Positions 7,901 to 15,010 of a stretch of 64,000 nucleotides of DNA are shown here, piece after piece. Within the stretch, counting starts at the first letter, position 1, and the number at the start of each line of letters is the position of its first letter. The DNA lies in NCBI GenBank assembly GCA_964242115.1, contig CAXSZX010000013.1:65102-129101 (forward strand). Reading direction: 5' to 3'. The notes under the pieces were generated by a model. The model searched no databases. It was not told the DNA's origin and saw only the letters and a program-made list of their open reading frames with translations. Position numbers and translations under genes: made by a program. Source of the stretch: BOG-908 sp964242115. Lineage in GTDB: Bacteria; Pseudomonadota; Alphaproteobacteria; Acetobacterales; Acetobacteraceae.

Positions 7901-9487
7901 TCAGTAGGCTCCGGCCGGCTTCTCCAGTCCCTGCAAAGGTGTAATGACCTTCAAGCCAGGCGTCGCATGAACACCTGCCGCCTGCTCGAAGGCGTAACCG
8001 AAGGCCAGCACGCGCGCGTCTGCCCAGGCCGGCCCGACGAATGAGAGGCCGACCGGCAGCCCGTCCACCAGCCCCATCGGCACCGAGAGGTGCGGGTATC
8101 CGGACACCGCAGCCAGCGTGGGCGTGGACCCGCTCGAATGGTCGCCGTTGATGGTGTCGACCACCCAGGCCGGCCCCGCGGTGGGCGCAACCAGCGCGTC
8201 CAGTTTCTGGTCGGCCAGCATGCGGTCGATGCCCTCTGCGCCGGCCAGGCGCAGCGACGTCGCGCGCGCTGCCTTGTAGGCTGGGTCGTCCAGGCCGCCG
8301 GTCGCCTCGGCGCGTTCGAACAGTTCCTGGCCGAACAGGCCCAGTTCGCGGTCGGCGTGGGCGCGGTTGAAGGCGATCAGGTCGGCGAGCGTGCGCGAGT
8401 GCACGGCTGGCGGCGTGGTCGCCAGGTAGGCGGCGAGGTCGGCTTTCAGCTCGGTGAGCAGCACCGTCATCTCCGCGGCGCCGATGGCGTCGGACACGCC
8501 GGGGTCGCCCGGCATCTTGTCGATCTCCACCAGGGTGGCACCGGCCTGGCGCAGCACGTCCAGCGCATGGGCGAACACCGCGTCGGTTTCCGGGTGGAAG
8601 CCGGCTTCGAACCGCATCACGCCGATGCGGCGGCCGCGCAGCGCGCCGGCATCGAGCCCGCCGGTGTAGTCCTGCCGGCGGTGGTCTGCGTCCGCGGTGG
8701 CCGGGTCGGCGGGGTCGGCGCCGGCGATGACGTTGAGGATCAGTGCCACGTCACGCACGCTGCCGGCCATGGGTCCCGCGGTGTCCTGGCTGTGGGCCAG
8801 CGGCACGATATTGTGGCGGGAGACCAGGCCCAGGGTGGGTTTGAGGCCGACGATGCCGTTGACCGAGGACGGGCAGGTGACCGAGCCGTCGGTTTCGGTG
8901 CCGATCGCCATGGGTGCCAGGCCGGCGGCGACCGCGGCGCCGCTGCCCGAGCTCGATCCGCAGGCCGAGCGGTCCGGCGACCACGGGTTGCGCGTGAGCC
9001 CACCTACCCCGCTCCAGCCGCTGACCGAGCGCGAGCCGCGCATGTTGGCCCATTCGCTGAGGTTGGTCTTGCCGAGGATGACGGCGCCGGCGGCCCGCAG
9101 GCGTGCGACTAGCGGCGCGTCGCGGTGGGTGAGGTTGGCAGCCAACGCCAGCGAGCCGGCGGTGGTTGGCATCTCGTCGGCCGATTCGATGTTGTCTTTC
9201 AGCAGGATCGGCAGACCGTGTAGCGGGCCGCGGACGTGATGGGCGGCTCTTTCGGCGTCCAGCGCGCGCGCGTCGGCCAGCGCGTGCGGGTTGATTGCGA
9301 GCACCGATTGCAGGGTGGGGCCATTGCGGTCGATCGCGTCGATCCGCGCAAGGTAGGATTTGACAAGCTGCTCAGAGGTGGTGCGGCCGGCTGCCAGGTC
9401 CGCCTGCAGTTCGGTAAGGGACGTGCTCATCGCCGGACAGACGTAGCAGAGCATGATCGCGGCGAGCGCATAGGCAAATCTCTTCAT
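7901..9487 (-). CDS. Secreted amidase-signature-family hydrolase
   Basis: 528 residues with a signal peptide (KRFAYALAAIMLCYVCPAMS). The amidase signature triad is complete: Lys97 in LPILLKDNI, the cis-Ser in ACGSSSGSGAAVAAG at about 177-190, and the nucleophile Ser202 in TETDGSVTCPSS. The enzyme should hydrolyse an amide outside the cytoplasm; family members of this layout are often annotated as amidase or Asp/Glu-tRNA amidotransferase-like, but the signal peptide and lack of gatBC argue against a tRNA role. The substrate is unknown. It is divergent from mazG, with about 200 bp between starts. Confidence 0.9.
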   Translation of the reverse strand: MKRFAYALAAIMLCYVCPAMSTSLTELQADLAAGRTTSEQLVKSYLARIDAIDRNGPTLQSVLAINPHALADARALDAERAAHHVRGPLHGLPILLKDNIESADEMPTTAGSLALAANLTHRDAPLVARLRAAGAVILGKTNLSEWANMRGSRSVSGWSGVGGLTRNPWSPDRSACGSSSGSGAAVAAGLAPMAIGTETDGSVTCPSSVNGIVGLKPTLGLVSRHNIVPLAHSQDTAGPMAGSVRDVALILNVIAGADPADPATADADHRRQDYTGGLDAGALRGRRIGVMRFEAGFHPETDAVFAHALDVLRQAGATLVEIDKMPGDPGVSDAIGAAEMTVLLTELKADLAAYLATTPPAVHSRTLADLIAFNRAHADRELGLFGQELFERAEATGGLDDPAYKAARATSLRLAGAEGIDRMLADQKLDALVAPTAGPAWVVDTINGDHSSGSTPTLAAVSGYPHLSVPMGLVDGLPVGLSFVGPAWADARVLAFGYAFEQAAGVHATPGLKVITPLQGLEKPAGAY

Positions 9488-9640
9488 GTGTTCCGACCCG
9501 ACATGTCACGGCGCGGCAGCGGCGCTGGCGCATTGGCGTGCGATTGTCCGGCAAAGCGCGGCTGTATGGAAGCCGCCGCCGCTGCTCGAGGGGCGTGTTT
9601 GTGTCGCCGCCTTGGTTGAACGGTCTGCGCCAGCGCGCCC

Positions 9641-9680
9641 AGAAGTTCTTTGCTTCTTTCGCGGAAGCAGGCCTTTCTTC
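9641..9680. repeat. Repeat remnant, one arm
   Basis: GAAGTTCTTTGCTTCTTTCG followed by GGAAGCAGGCCTTTC, a degenerate single A arm. It ends six bases before the mazG start. Confidence 0.65.
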
Positions 9681-9685
9681 AGGTC

Positions 9686-10468
9686 ATGGACCAGATTGCC
9701 CGCCTGCTCGACATCATGGCCCGCCTGCGTGACCCTCTCACCGGCTGCCCATGGGACCAGGTGCAGGACTTCGCCAGCATCGCGCCTTACACGATCGAAG
9801 AGGCTTACGAAGTGGCCGACGCGATTGGGCGGCAGGACATGCAAGCGCTGCCAGACGAGCTTGGCGACCTGCTGTTCCAGGTCGTCTACCACGCCCGCCT
9901 GGCCGAGGAAGCCGGTCACTTCGCCTTTGCCGACGTGGCGCGCAGCATTGCCGACAAGATGGTCCGCCGTCACCCGCACGTGTTTGGCGATGCCGCGGCG
10001 CGGGAGGCCGCGTCCCACAGCGACGCCTGGGAGGCGCAAAAAGCCGGCGAGCGGCGTGCGCGCGACGAGCACGGTGCGCTTGCGGGTGTGCCGGTTGGCT
10101 TGCCGGCCCTGACCCGAGCGGAGAAGCTGACCAAACGCGCCGCGCGCGTGGGTTTTGACTGGCCGGACACAGACGCCGTGTTGGCCAAGCTGGACGAGGA
10201 GGTGGCCGAGCTGCGCGCCGAGTTGGGCGTTGCCGACCCGGTGCGGCTGGCCGACGAGCTGGGGGACATGCTGTTCGTGCTGGCCAATTTGGCGCGCAAG
10301 CTGAAGCTGGATCCCGAAGCGTGTCTGCGTGCCGCTAACGACAAGTTCGCGCGCCGCTTTTCCGCGGTGGAATGGCGCCTGGCAGAGGCGGGCCGGAACC
10401 CCGCCGAGTCGTCGCTGGCCGAAATGGAGGATGCCTGGCAAGCGGTGAAGCGCCAAGAACGCAGTTGA
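9686..10468 (+). CDS. mazG: Nucleoside triphosphate pyrophosphohydrolase MazG
   Basis: 260-residue MazG with two tandem all-alpha pyrophosphohydrolase domains. The first has LRDPLTGCPWDQVQDFASI and YEVADAI...ELGDLLFQVVYHA, the second FDWPDTDAVLAKLDEEVAELRAE and DELGDMLFVLANLARKL. The ExxE...ExxD metal-binding acidic residues are present in both. The protein hydrolyses NTPs to NMP and PPi, house-cleaning the nucleotide pool. The ATG at 9686 gives the usual MDQIARLLDIMARLRDP start; an upstream in-frame start at 9650 lies inside a repeat remnant and is rejected. Confidence 0.95.
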   Translation: MDQIARLLDIMARLRDPLTGCPWDQVQDFASIAPYTIEEAYEVADAIGRQDMQALPDELGDLLFQVVYHARLAEEAGHFAFADVARSIADKMVRRHPHVFGDAAAREAASHSDAWEAQKAGERRARDEHGALAGVPVGLPALTRAEKLTKRAARVGFDWPDTDAVLAKLDEEVAELRAELGVADPVRLADELGDMLFVLANLARKLKLDPEACLRAANDKFARRFSAVEWRLAEAGRNPAESSLAEMEDAWQAVKRQERS

Positions 10469-10494
10469 AGCCTGCTGTCTGCCCCGCGCGCACC

Positions 10495-10550
10495 TTGGGA
10501 ATGAAAGTTTTTGGTCGTATTTCTTCAAAAAACAACCGCTCCCTTCCTTC
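10495..10550. repeat. Repeat remnant, one B-type arm
   Basis: GAAAGTTTTTGGTCGTATTTCTTCAAAAAACAACCGC resembles the right B arm with several substitutions. It lies between co-directional mazG and the GH16-like gene. Confidence 0.65.
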
Positions 10551-10639
10551 ATGCCATGGCGTTTTCCCAACCGAGTTGTGATCGAAATTGCATCGGCCGC
10601 TGCACCATGGCAACGCTAATGATGTCGTCAGGATCAATC

Positions 10640-11665
10640 ATGCGGTATTTGCGAGCAAGCGTTCGAGCGCTCACGGTTGCAGGCCTCGTCGGGCTACCGG
10701 CCGCGTTTGCTGCCGAGACGACGGTTGCAGGCGGCAGGGCGCCGGTCAGCAGCAAGGTCCAGCCGTTGGGTGCCCAGGGGCACTTCATCAACCGGCTAGA
10801 CGCTACCTTCGGCACAGATGCCGAGGCCACGGTCCACGACAAGGACCAGCTCGCGAAGATCGCGTATTTTCGCTACATCTACGGCGATGCCTCGACCACG
10901 GGTCCCGGCACCGACGGGCTTTACGACAACTACCGCGCCCGTCACCGAGATTATCCGTCCGGCGACCCGCGCTCGCTGCACGTATTCACCGCGGACGCGC
11001 TCGTGTTGAAGGCGCATTGCGGGCTGCAGACGGCGAACCGGTCCGATTGCAGTGATGGCAACATAGAAAGTGGCATGGTCCGGTTTGCCCTGCCCATCCG
11101 GCCGGGCAGCTACGTCGAGATGCAGTGCCGGATGCCTGTGGCGGCTTACGCGTGGCCGGCGTTCTGGCTCAACCCGGGCGAGGAAGACCCGCCGGCGGTG
11201 CGCGGCGGCAAGCCGGTGATCAGCGGGCTCGGCTGGCCGCCGGAGATCGACATCTTCGACCAGTTCGGTTTCAACAACACCAAGCCGGGACACTACCTTC
11301 TCAGCTTGACGCCCACTGGCCATAACGACGCTGCGTTCGGCCATCCGCACGATCTGTATCACGCGCCGGATTACGGGGACGGGTGGTACTACAAGCCCTC
11401 GCAAGACCTAACGCAGGGGTTCCATACCTACGGCCTGGATTGGGGCCGCGACAACGTATTGAAGTTCTCGCTCGACGGACGGGTCTACAAATCGGTTTAT
11501 TACGAGTGGAACAGCAAGGACGGCGCCCCGGCGCACCTGATCGCCAGCTTGCAGGTGGGTGCCAAGTTTAACGATCTGTCGGGGATGACGGATCAGGGCG
11601 GGGTGCCGAACGGGTGGGATTGGCCGATCAGATACGTTCGGGTTTGGGACGAACAGGGAAAGTAA
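10640..11665 (+). CDS. Secreted GH16-like (laminarinase/concanavalin fold) protein
   Basis: 341 residues with a signal peptide (RYLRASVRALTVAGLVGLPAAFA). The sequence looks like a family 16 glycoside hydrolase: SGMVRFALPIRPGSYVEMQCRMP strand, AYAWPAFWLNP, the active-site strand PPEIDIFDQFG at about residue 202, HTYGLDWGRDNVLKFSLDGR and a final YVRVWDEQ. In typical GH16 enzymes the active-site motif is ExDxxE; here the third position reads Asp (EIDIFD), so the general acid/base is Asp or activity is altered. The substrate (beta-glucan, galactan or other) cannot be assigned. The ATG at 10640 has AGGA upstream; earlier ATGs at 10607 and 10622 are possible. Confidence 0.75.
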   Translation: MRYLRASVRALTVAGLVGLPAAFAAETTVAGGRAPVSSKVQPLGAQGHFINRLDATFGTDAEATVHDKDQLAKIAYFRYIYGDASTTGPGTDGLYDNYRARHRDYPSGDPRSLHVFTADALVLKAHCGLQTANRSDCSDGNIESGMVRFALPIRPGSYVEMQCRMPVAAYAWPAFWLNPGEEDPPAVRGGKPVISGLGWPPEIDIFDQFGFNNTKPGHYLLSLTPTGHNDAAFGHPHDLYHAPDYGDGWYYKPSQDLTQGFHTYGLDWGRDNVLKFSLDGRVYKSVYYEWNSKDGAPAHLIASLQVGAKFNDLSGMTDQGGVPNGWDWPIRYVRVWDEQGK

Positions 11666-11666
11666 G

Positions 11667-11730
11667 GCAAGGCAAGCGGTTCTTTTGCTTCTTTTTCTTG
11701 AAAAAGAAGGCCTTGCTTTTTTCTGATGAT
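11667..11730. repeat. Compact repeat, B start fused to an A arm
   Basis: GCAAGCGGTTCTTTTGCTTC followed by CTTGAAAAAGAAGGCCTTGC. The middle of the element is missing, leaving the outer arms. It lies between convergent GH16-like and chemoreceptor genes. Confidence 0.8.
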
Positions 11731-11740
11731 GTCGACGCAG

Positions 11741-13207
11741 CTAGCTCGCTAGCACCTTGGCCGCCTGTTGAGTGCGGATCACAGCGCTCGTAACCTTCTG
11801 GATTTCGGAGCTGATCTCCGCGATATTCTCCGCGACCGTCATCACGGTCTGCGATGCAACCTGCATGTCGCTGGACATACCCCTTGTTACCGCGCTCTGC
11901 TCTTCCACCGCGGCCGCCGTCGTGCTGACGTTCTCCCGTACAGTGGTCATCGAATTGCAGATCTCGCTGACCGCGCCCGCCACAGAAGCCGACGTGGTCT
12001 GCAGGCCGGCGATCTCGGTGGTGATCTGCTCGGTGGCCTTCGCCGCCGCGATCGCCAGCGTCTTAACCTCCGCGGCCACGACGGCAAAGCCCTTGCCGGC
12101 GTCGCCGGCGCGCGCGGCTTCGATCGTCGCGTTGAGCGCGAGCAGGTTGATCTGGCTGGCGATGGTGCGGATCAGGCCGACGATGCCGTTCATCTCGCGG
12201 GCGGCACGCGCCAGCCCTTCGGTGCTGTTGCCGACCTGAACCGCCTGTTCGAACGCGCTCTCGGTCGCGGTGCGGGACCGGCTCATGCTTTCTGCAATCT
12301 CGGTGATCGAGCTCGCAAGCTGATCTGTGCTGGCTGCCACCGACTGCACGCTCTGCGTAGTCTGTCCGATGGTATGGGTCGCCTGGTGGGCCTGCGACGT
12401 GGATTGCTCGGTAGCGCAGGTCATTTCGTCGACCAACGTCCGAAGATTGCTCAACAGGTCCATCTGCGCCGTGATGTCCTTGGCGAACTTCACGATCTTG
12501 ACGACCCGCCCCAATTCGTCATGGATCGGGTTGTAGGCGCCTTCGATCCAGACTGCCTTGCCTCCCTTCGCGAAGCGTTTGAACTGGCCACTCCTGAAAG
12601 TGCCTGCGCGCAGGTCCGCCCACAACTGGCCGTAGTCGCTTGTCTTCTCGTAGCCCGGTTCGACGAAGATGCTGTGGTGGCGTCCGCGCAGCTCTTCGAT
12701 CTTGTAGCCCATGGCGGCAAGAAAGTTGCTGTTCGCGTTGACTATGTTGCCGTCTATCGTGAACTCTACCATGGTCAGCGCGCGGCTGAAGGCTTCGATC
12801 TGCGCCGCATGGTCGTGGCTTTCCAGCCGGTCCTGCGCGTTGCTCCACTCGATGGCGAAGCCAATCCGGGTTCCGTTGTCCTGCAACGGCGTGAACAGCA
12901 GGTCGTACGTCCGGCCGCCCACGTTCAGCGTCGCGGCGAGCGGTCTCTCCGTAGCCTGCAACGTGCTCCGCTGAGTTGAGAGGTGCCTACCGAAAACGTC
13001 GACGTTGCTGCCGATCAGGTCGTCTACAGATAGTCCGGGCAGGTCGCGCCGGAGGTCTCCCTCCGCCTCCCGCAGCAGGTTCACCAATGAGGCATTCATG
13101 TAGGTGATGTTGAGCGCAGAGTCCGTGGTCATCACGTTGCCGCAAAGCGAGTTCAACGCCACGAGCGTAAGAACCGGCTTGCGCTGCTTGGCGAGTCTGC
13201 TGAACAT
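11741..13207 (-). CDS. Soluble methyl-accepting chemotaxis protein with PAS domains
   Basis: 488 residues with no transmembrane segment, so a cytoplasmic chemoreceptor. Two PAS-type segments precede the signalling part: residues about 15-125 (VMTTDSALNITYMNASLVNLL) and about 145-255 (FTIDGNIVNANSNFLAAMGYKIEEL, RHHSIFVEPGYE, GKAVWIEGAYNPI). The C-terminal half is the MCP signalling coiled coil with the conserved hairpin tip INLLALNATIEAARAGDAGKG. The PAS pair resembles heme- or flavin-binding Aer2/BdlA-type receptors, but the ligand is not evident. The ATG at 13207 has GAGG ten bases upstream; a GTG at 13216 overlaps that site and is less likely. No other chemotaxis genes are in the window. 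Confidence 0.93.
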   Translation of the reverse strand: MFSRLAKQRKPVLTLVALNSLCGNVMTTDSALNITYMNASLVNLLREAEGDLRRDLPGLSVDDLIGSNVDVFGRHLSTQRSTLQATERPLAATLNVGGRTYDLLFTPLQDNGTRIGFAIEWSNAQDRLESHDHAAQIEAFSRALTMVEFTIDGNIVNANSNFLAAMGYKIEELRGRHHSIFVEPGYEKTSDYGQLWADLRAGTFRSGQFKRFAKGGKAVWIEGAYNPIHDELGRVVKIVKFAKDITAQMDLLSNLRTLVDEMTCATEQSTSQAHQATHTIGQTTQSVQSVAASTDQLASSITEIAESMSRSRTATESAFEQAVQVGNSTEGLARAAREMNGIVGLIRTIASQINLLALNATIEAARAGDAGKGFAVVAAEVKTLAIAAAKATEQITTEIAGLQTTSASVAGAVSEICNSMTTVRENVSTTAAAVEEQSAVTRGMSSDMQVASQTVMTVAENIAEISSEIQKVTSAVIRTQQAAKVLAS

Positions 13208-13310
13208 CTTAGGCACCTCGGCTGACAGGATACGGAGCCTAAACGCTCGAAGTGAAACGTTTGCTAACGGTAACGCTCACGCGCACTCCTGGCGATCAGG
13301 GTTGAAGGCA

Positions 13311-13452
13311 AAGCAAGCGGTTCTTTTTAAAAAGAAGAACCAAAAAACTTTCGTGTTCGTGGGTTGTGCCGGGTGGAGTCGTGTCGTGTCAGCCGTTCGC
13401 GACAGCCGCAACGTAACCTTTTTTTTCTTCTCGAATAAGAGGGCGCTTGCTG
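13311..13452. repeat. Intergenic repeat, full copy (B arm left, A arm right)
   Basis: GCAAGCGGTTCTTTTTAAAAAG and AACCAAAAAACTTTCG on the left; CGTTCGCGACAGCCGC and a degenerate TTTTTTTTCTTCTCG arm on the right. It lies between two minus-strand genes. Confidence 0.87.
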
Positions 13453-13470
13453 TAGTTAGCCGGCCAGCTT

Positions 13471-13878
13471 TCACACGAGCCCCAACCGCGCCAGGTCGCG
13501 CCGCAACTCAGCCGGCAGGTCGGATGCGCCATCCCAGGCCGGCTCGTCGGCAGGCGCGTCCGCCGCCGACAGGTATCGCCAGCCTTGAAACGGTTTGACG
13601 AAACGGCCGCGCACGCGAACCAGACGAGGGTCGAGCATGAGGTCGCAGCCCTTCGAGCCCAGGGCGCGGTCGCCCTGCACGATGTCGGTGATGCTTTGGC
13701 GGACGCTGACGATACGGTCGACGACCCAGTAGATCGAACCCCCGTCGAGGATCTCGGCGGCGCGGCGCGGGAAGTTGCGCGTGGAGTGGCGCAGCCTCTG
13801 GCGCGATGCGGCCTGGTAGGCGCGGATGTCGTCCGGGGTGCGTGCGCCGACGGCGAGCTTGATGAGGTGGAGTGGCAT
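13471..13878 (-). CDS. DUF1489 family protein
   Basis: 135 residues, a conserved alphaproteobacterial family of unknown function. Recognised by the start MPLHLIKLAVGARTPDDIR and by STRNFPRRAAEILDGGSIYWVVDR, VRQSITDI, LMLDPRLVRVRGR and FQGWRYL. No signal peptide or membrane segment. The start ATG at 13878 is immediately outside a repeat copy. The family is often described as hypothetical; nothing in the neighbourhood suggests a partner. Confidence 0.88.
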   Translation of the reverse strand: MPLHLIKLAVGARTPDDIRAYQAASRQRLRHSTRNFPRRAAEILDGGSIYWVVDRIVSVRQSITDIVQGDRALGSKGCDLMLDPRLVRVRGRFVKPFQGWRYLSAADAPADEPAWDGASDLPAELRRDLARLGLV

Positions 13879-13880
13879 CA

Positions 13881-14020
13881 GCAAAGGAAGGCCTCCTTTT
13901 TCTGAAAAAAAAGAAGCAAAAAACTTTTCTTCGCTGTCGCGGACCGTCCAACACGGCATAACCCAGGGGACAAAAGTTTTTTGGTTCTTTTTTTCAAAAA
14001 AGAACCGCTTGCCTTGCCTT
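13881..14020. repeat. Intergenic repeat, full copy (A arm left, B arm right)
   Basis: GGCCTCCTTTTTCTGAAAAAAAAG arm with CGCTGTCGCGGACCGTCC, then GGGGACAAAAGTTTTTTGG and CAAAAAAGAACCGCTTGCC. It occupies the space between divergent DUF1489 and the hydrolase gene, so here it cannot be only a terminator. Confidence 0.92.
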
Positions 14021-14047
14021 CACACGGTCCAAATGCTCGCATACCCC

Positions 14048-15010
14048 ATGACCCAAACCATCGCCGCCAACGGCATCGAGCTGTCCGTGACGCTTGCGGG
14101 CGAAGGCCCCCTCGTCATCCTGATGCATGGCTGGCCGGAGCTCGCCCTTTCCTGGCGCCACCAAATCCCGGCTTTGGCGGCGGCCGGCTACCAGGTGGCA
14201 GTGCCGGACATGCGCGGCTATGGCGGCAGCTCCAAGCCGCGCGAGACTGCGGCCTACACGCTGGACACCATCGCCGACGACATGGCGGGCCTGGCGCACA
14301 CGCTGGGTGCGGCGCGCTGGGTGGCCGTGGGCCACGACTGGGGCGCGCCGGTCGCCTGGCGCTGCGCGTTGCGCTTCCCGGACCAGGTCGCGGCCGTGTT
14401 CTGCCTCAGCGTGCCGCATAGCGGGCCGCCGCCGGCGCCGTTCTTCGACATCATCGAGCGCCGCTACCCCGACCGCTTTTTCTACATGCGCTACTTCCAG
14501 CAGGAGGGCGTGGCGGAGGCCGAGTTCGAAGGCTCTGACTGGGCGGCCTCGCTCAAGCGCGTCTACTACATGGGCAGTGGCGAGGGCGTGGCCCATCGCA
14601 GCAACCGCCACGTTCCGCGGGATAGCACGATGCTGGCCAGCATGGACGACCCGCCGCCGGGCCCCCTGCCCTTCATGGCCGACGACGAGCTGGCCGCCTA
14701 CGCGGCCGCCTTCCGCGCCGGCGGCTTCCGCGGCCCGCTGAGCTGGTACCGCAACTTCCCGCAGAACGCGGCCGATGCGCGCGCCTACGGCGACAACGTC
14801 ATCCGCCAGCCCGCCGGCTTCCTGGCCGGAGAGCGCGAGATGGTGCTGGCCATGCTGCCCGGCCAGCTCGAGAACATGCGGGAGAAATGCGCCGACCTGC
14901 GCGCCGAGATCAGCCTGCCGGGCGCCGGCCACTGGGTGCAGCAGGAGCGCCCGGCGGAGGTGAACGCGGCGCTGGTCGCGTTCCTGGACGGCGTGAGGGA
15001 CCGGCTGTGA
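14048..15010 (+). CDS. Alpha/beta hydrolase, epoxide-hydrolase-like
   Basis: 320 residues of the epoxide hydrolase/haloalkane dehalogenase branch of alpha/beta hydrolases. Visible: the oxyanion motif LMHGWPELALSWRHQ, the strand PDMRGYGGSSKP, the nucleophile elbow GHDWGAPVAW with Asp, the cap domain with SWYRNFP (tyrosine that polarises the epoxide), and the final catalytic His in GAGHWVQQERP. A second cap tyrosine region (RFFYMRYFQQ) is also present. The reaction is probably hydrolysis of an epoxide or ester; the substrate is unknown. ATG 14048 gives the usual short N-terminus; ATG 14033 adds five residues. It overlaps putA by four bases (GTGA). Confidence 0.88.
   Translation: MTQTIAANGIELSVTLAGEGPLVILMHGWPELALSWRHQIPALAAAGYQVAVPDMRGYGGSSKPRETAAYTLDTIADDMAGLAHTLGAARWVAVGHDWGAPVAWRCALRFPDQVAAVFCLSVPHSGPPPAPFFDIIERRYPDRFFYMRYFQQEGVAEAEFEGSDWAASLKRVYYMGSGEGVAHRSNRHVPRDSTMLASMDDPPPGPLPFMADDELAAYAAAFRAGGFRGPLSWYRNFPQNAADARAYGDNVIRQPAGFLAGEREMVLAMLPGQLENMREKCADLRAEISLPGAGHWVQQERPAEVNAALVAFLDGVRDRL

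Noticed and set aside
14887..15006. Longer N-terminus for PutA by reading upstream of GTG 15007
   Set aside because: This stretch is already coding for the hydrolase in another frame, and the GTGA overlap gives a natural start.
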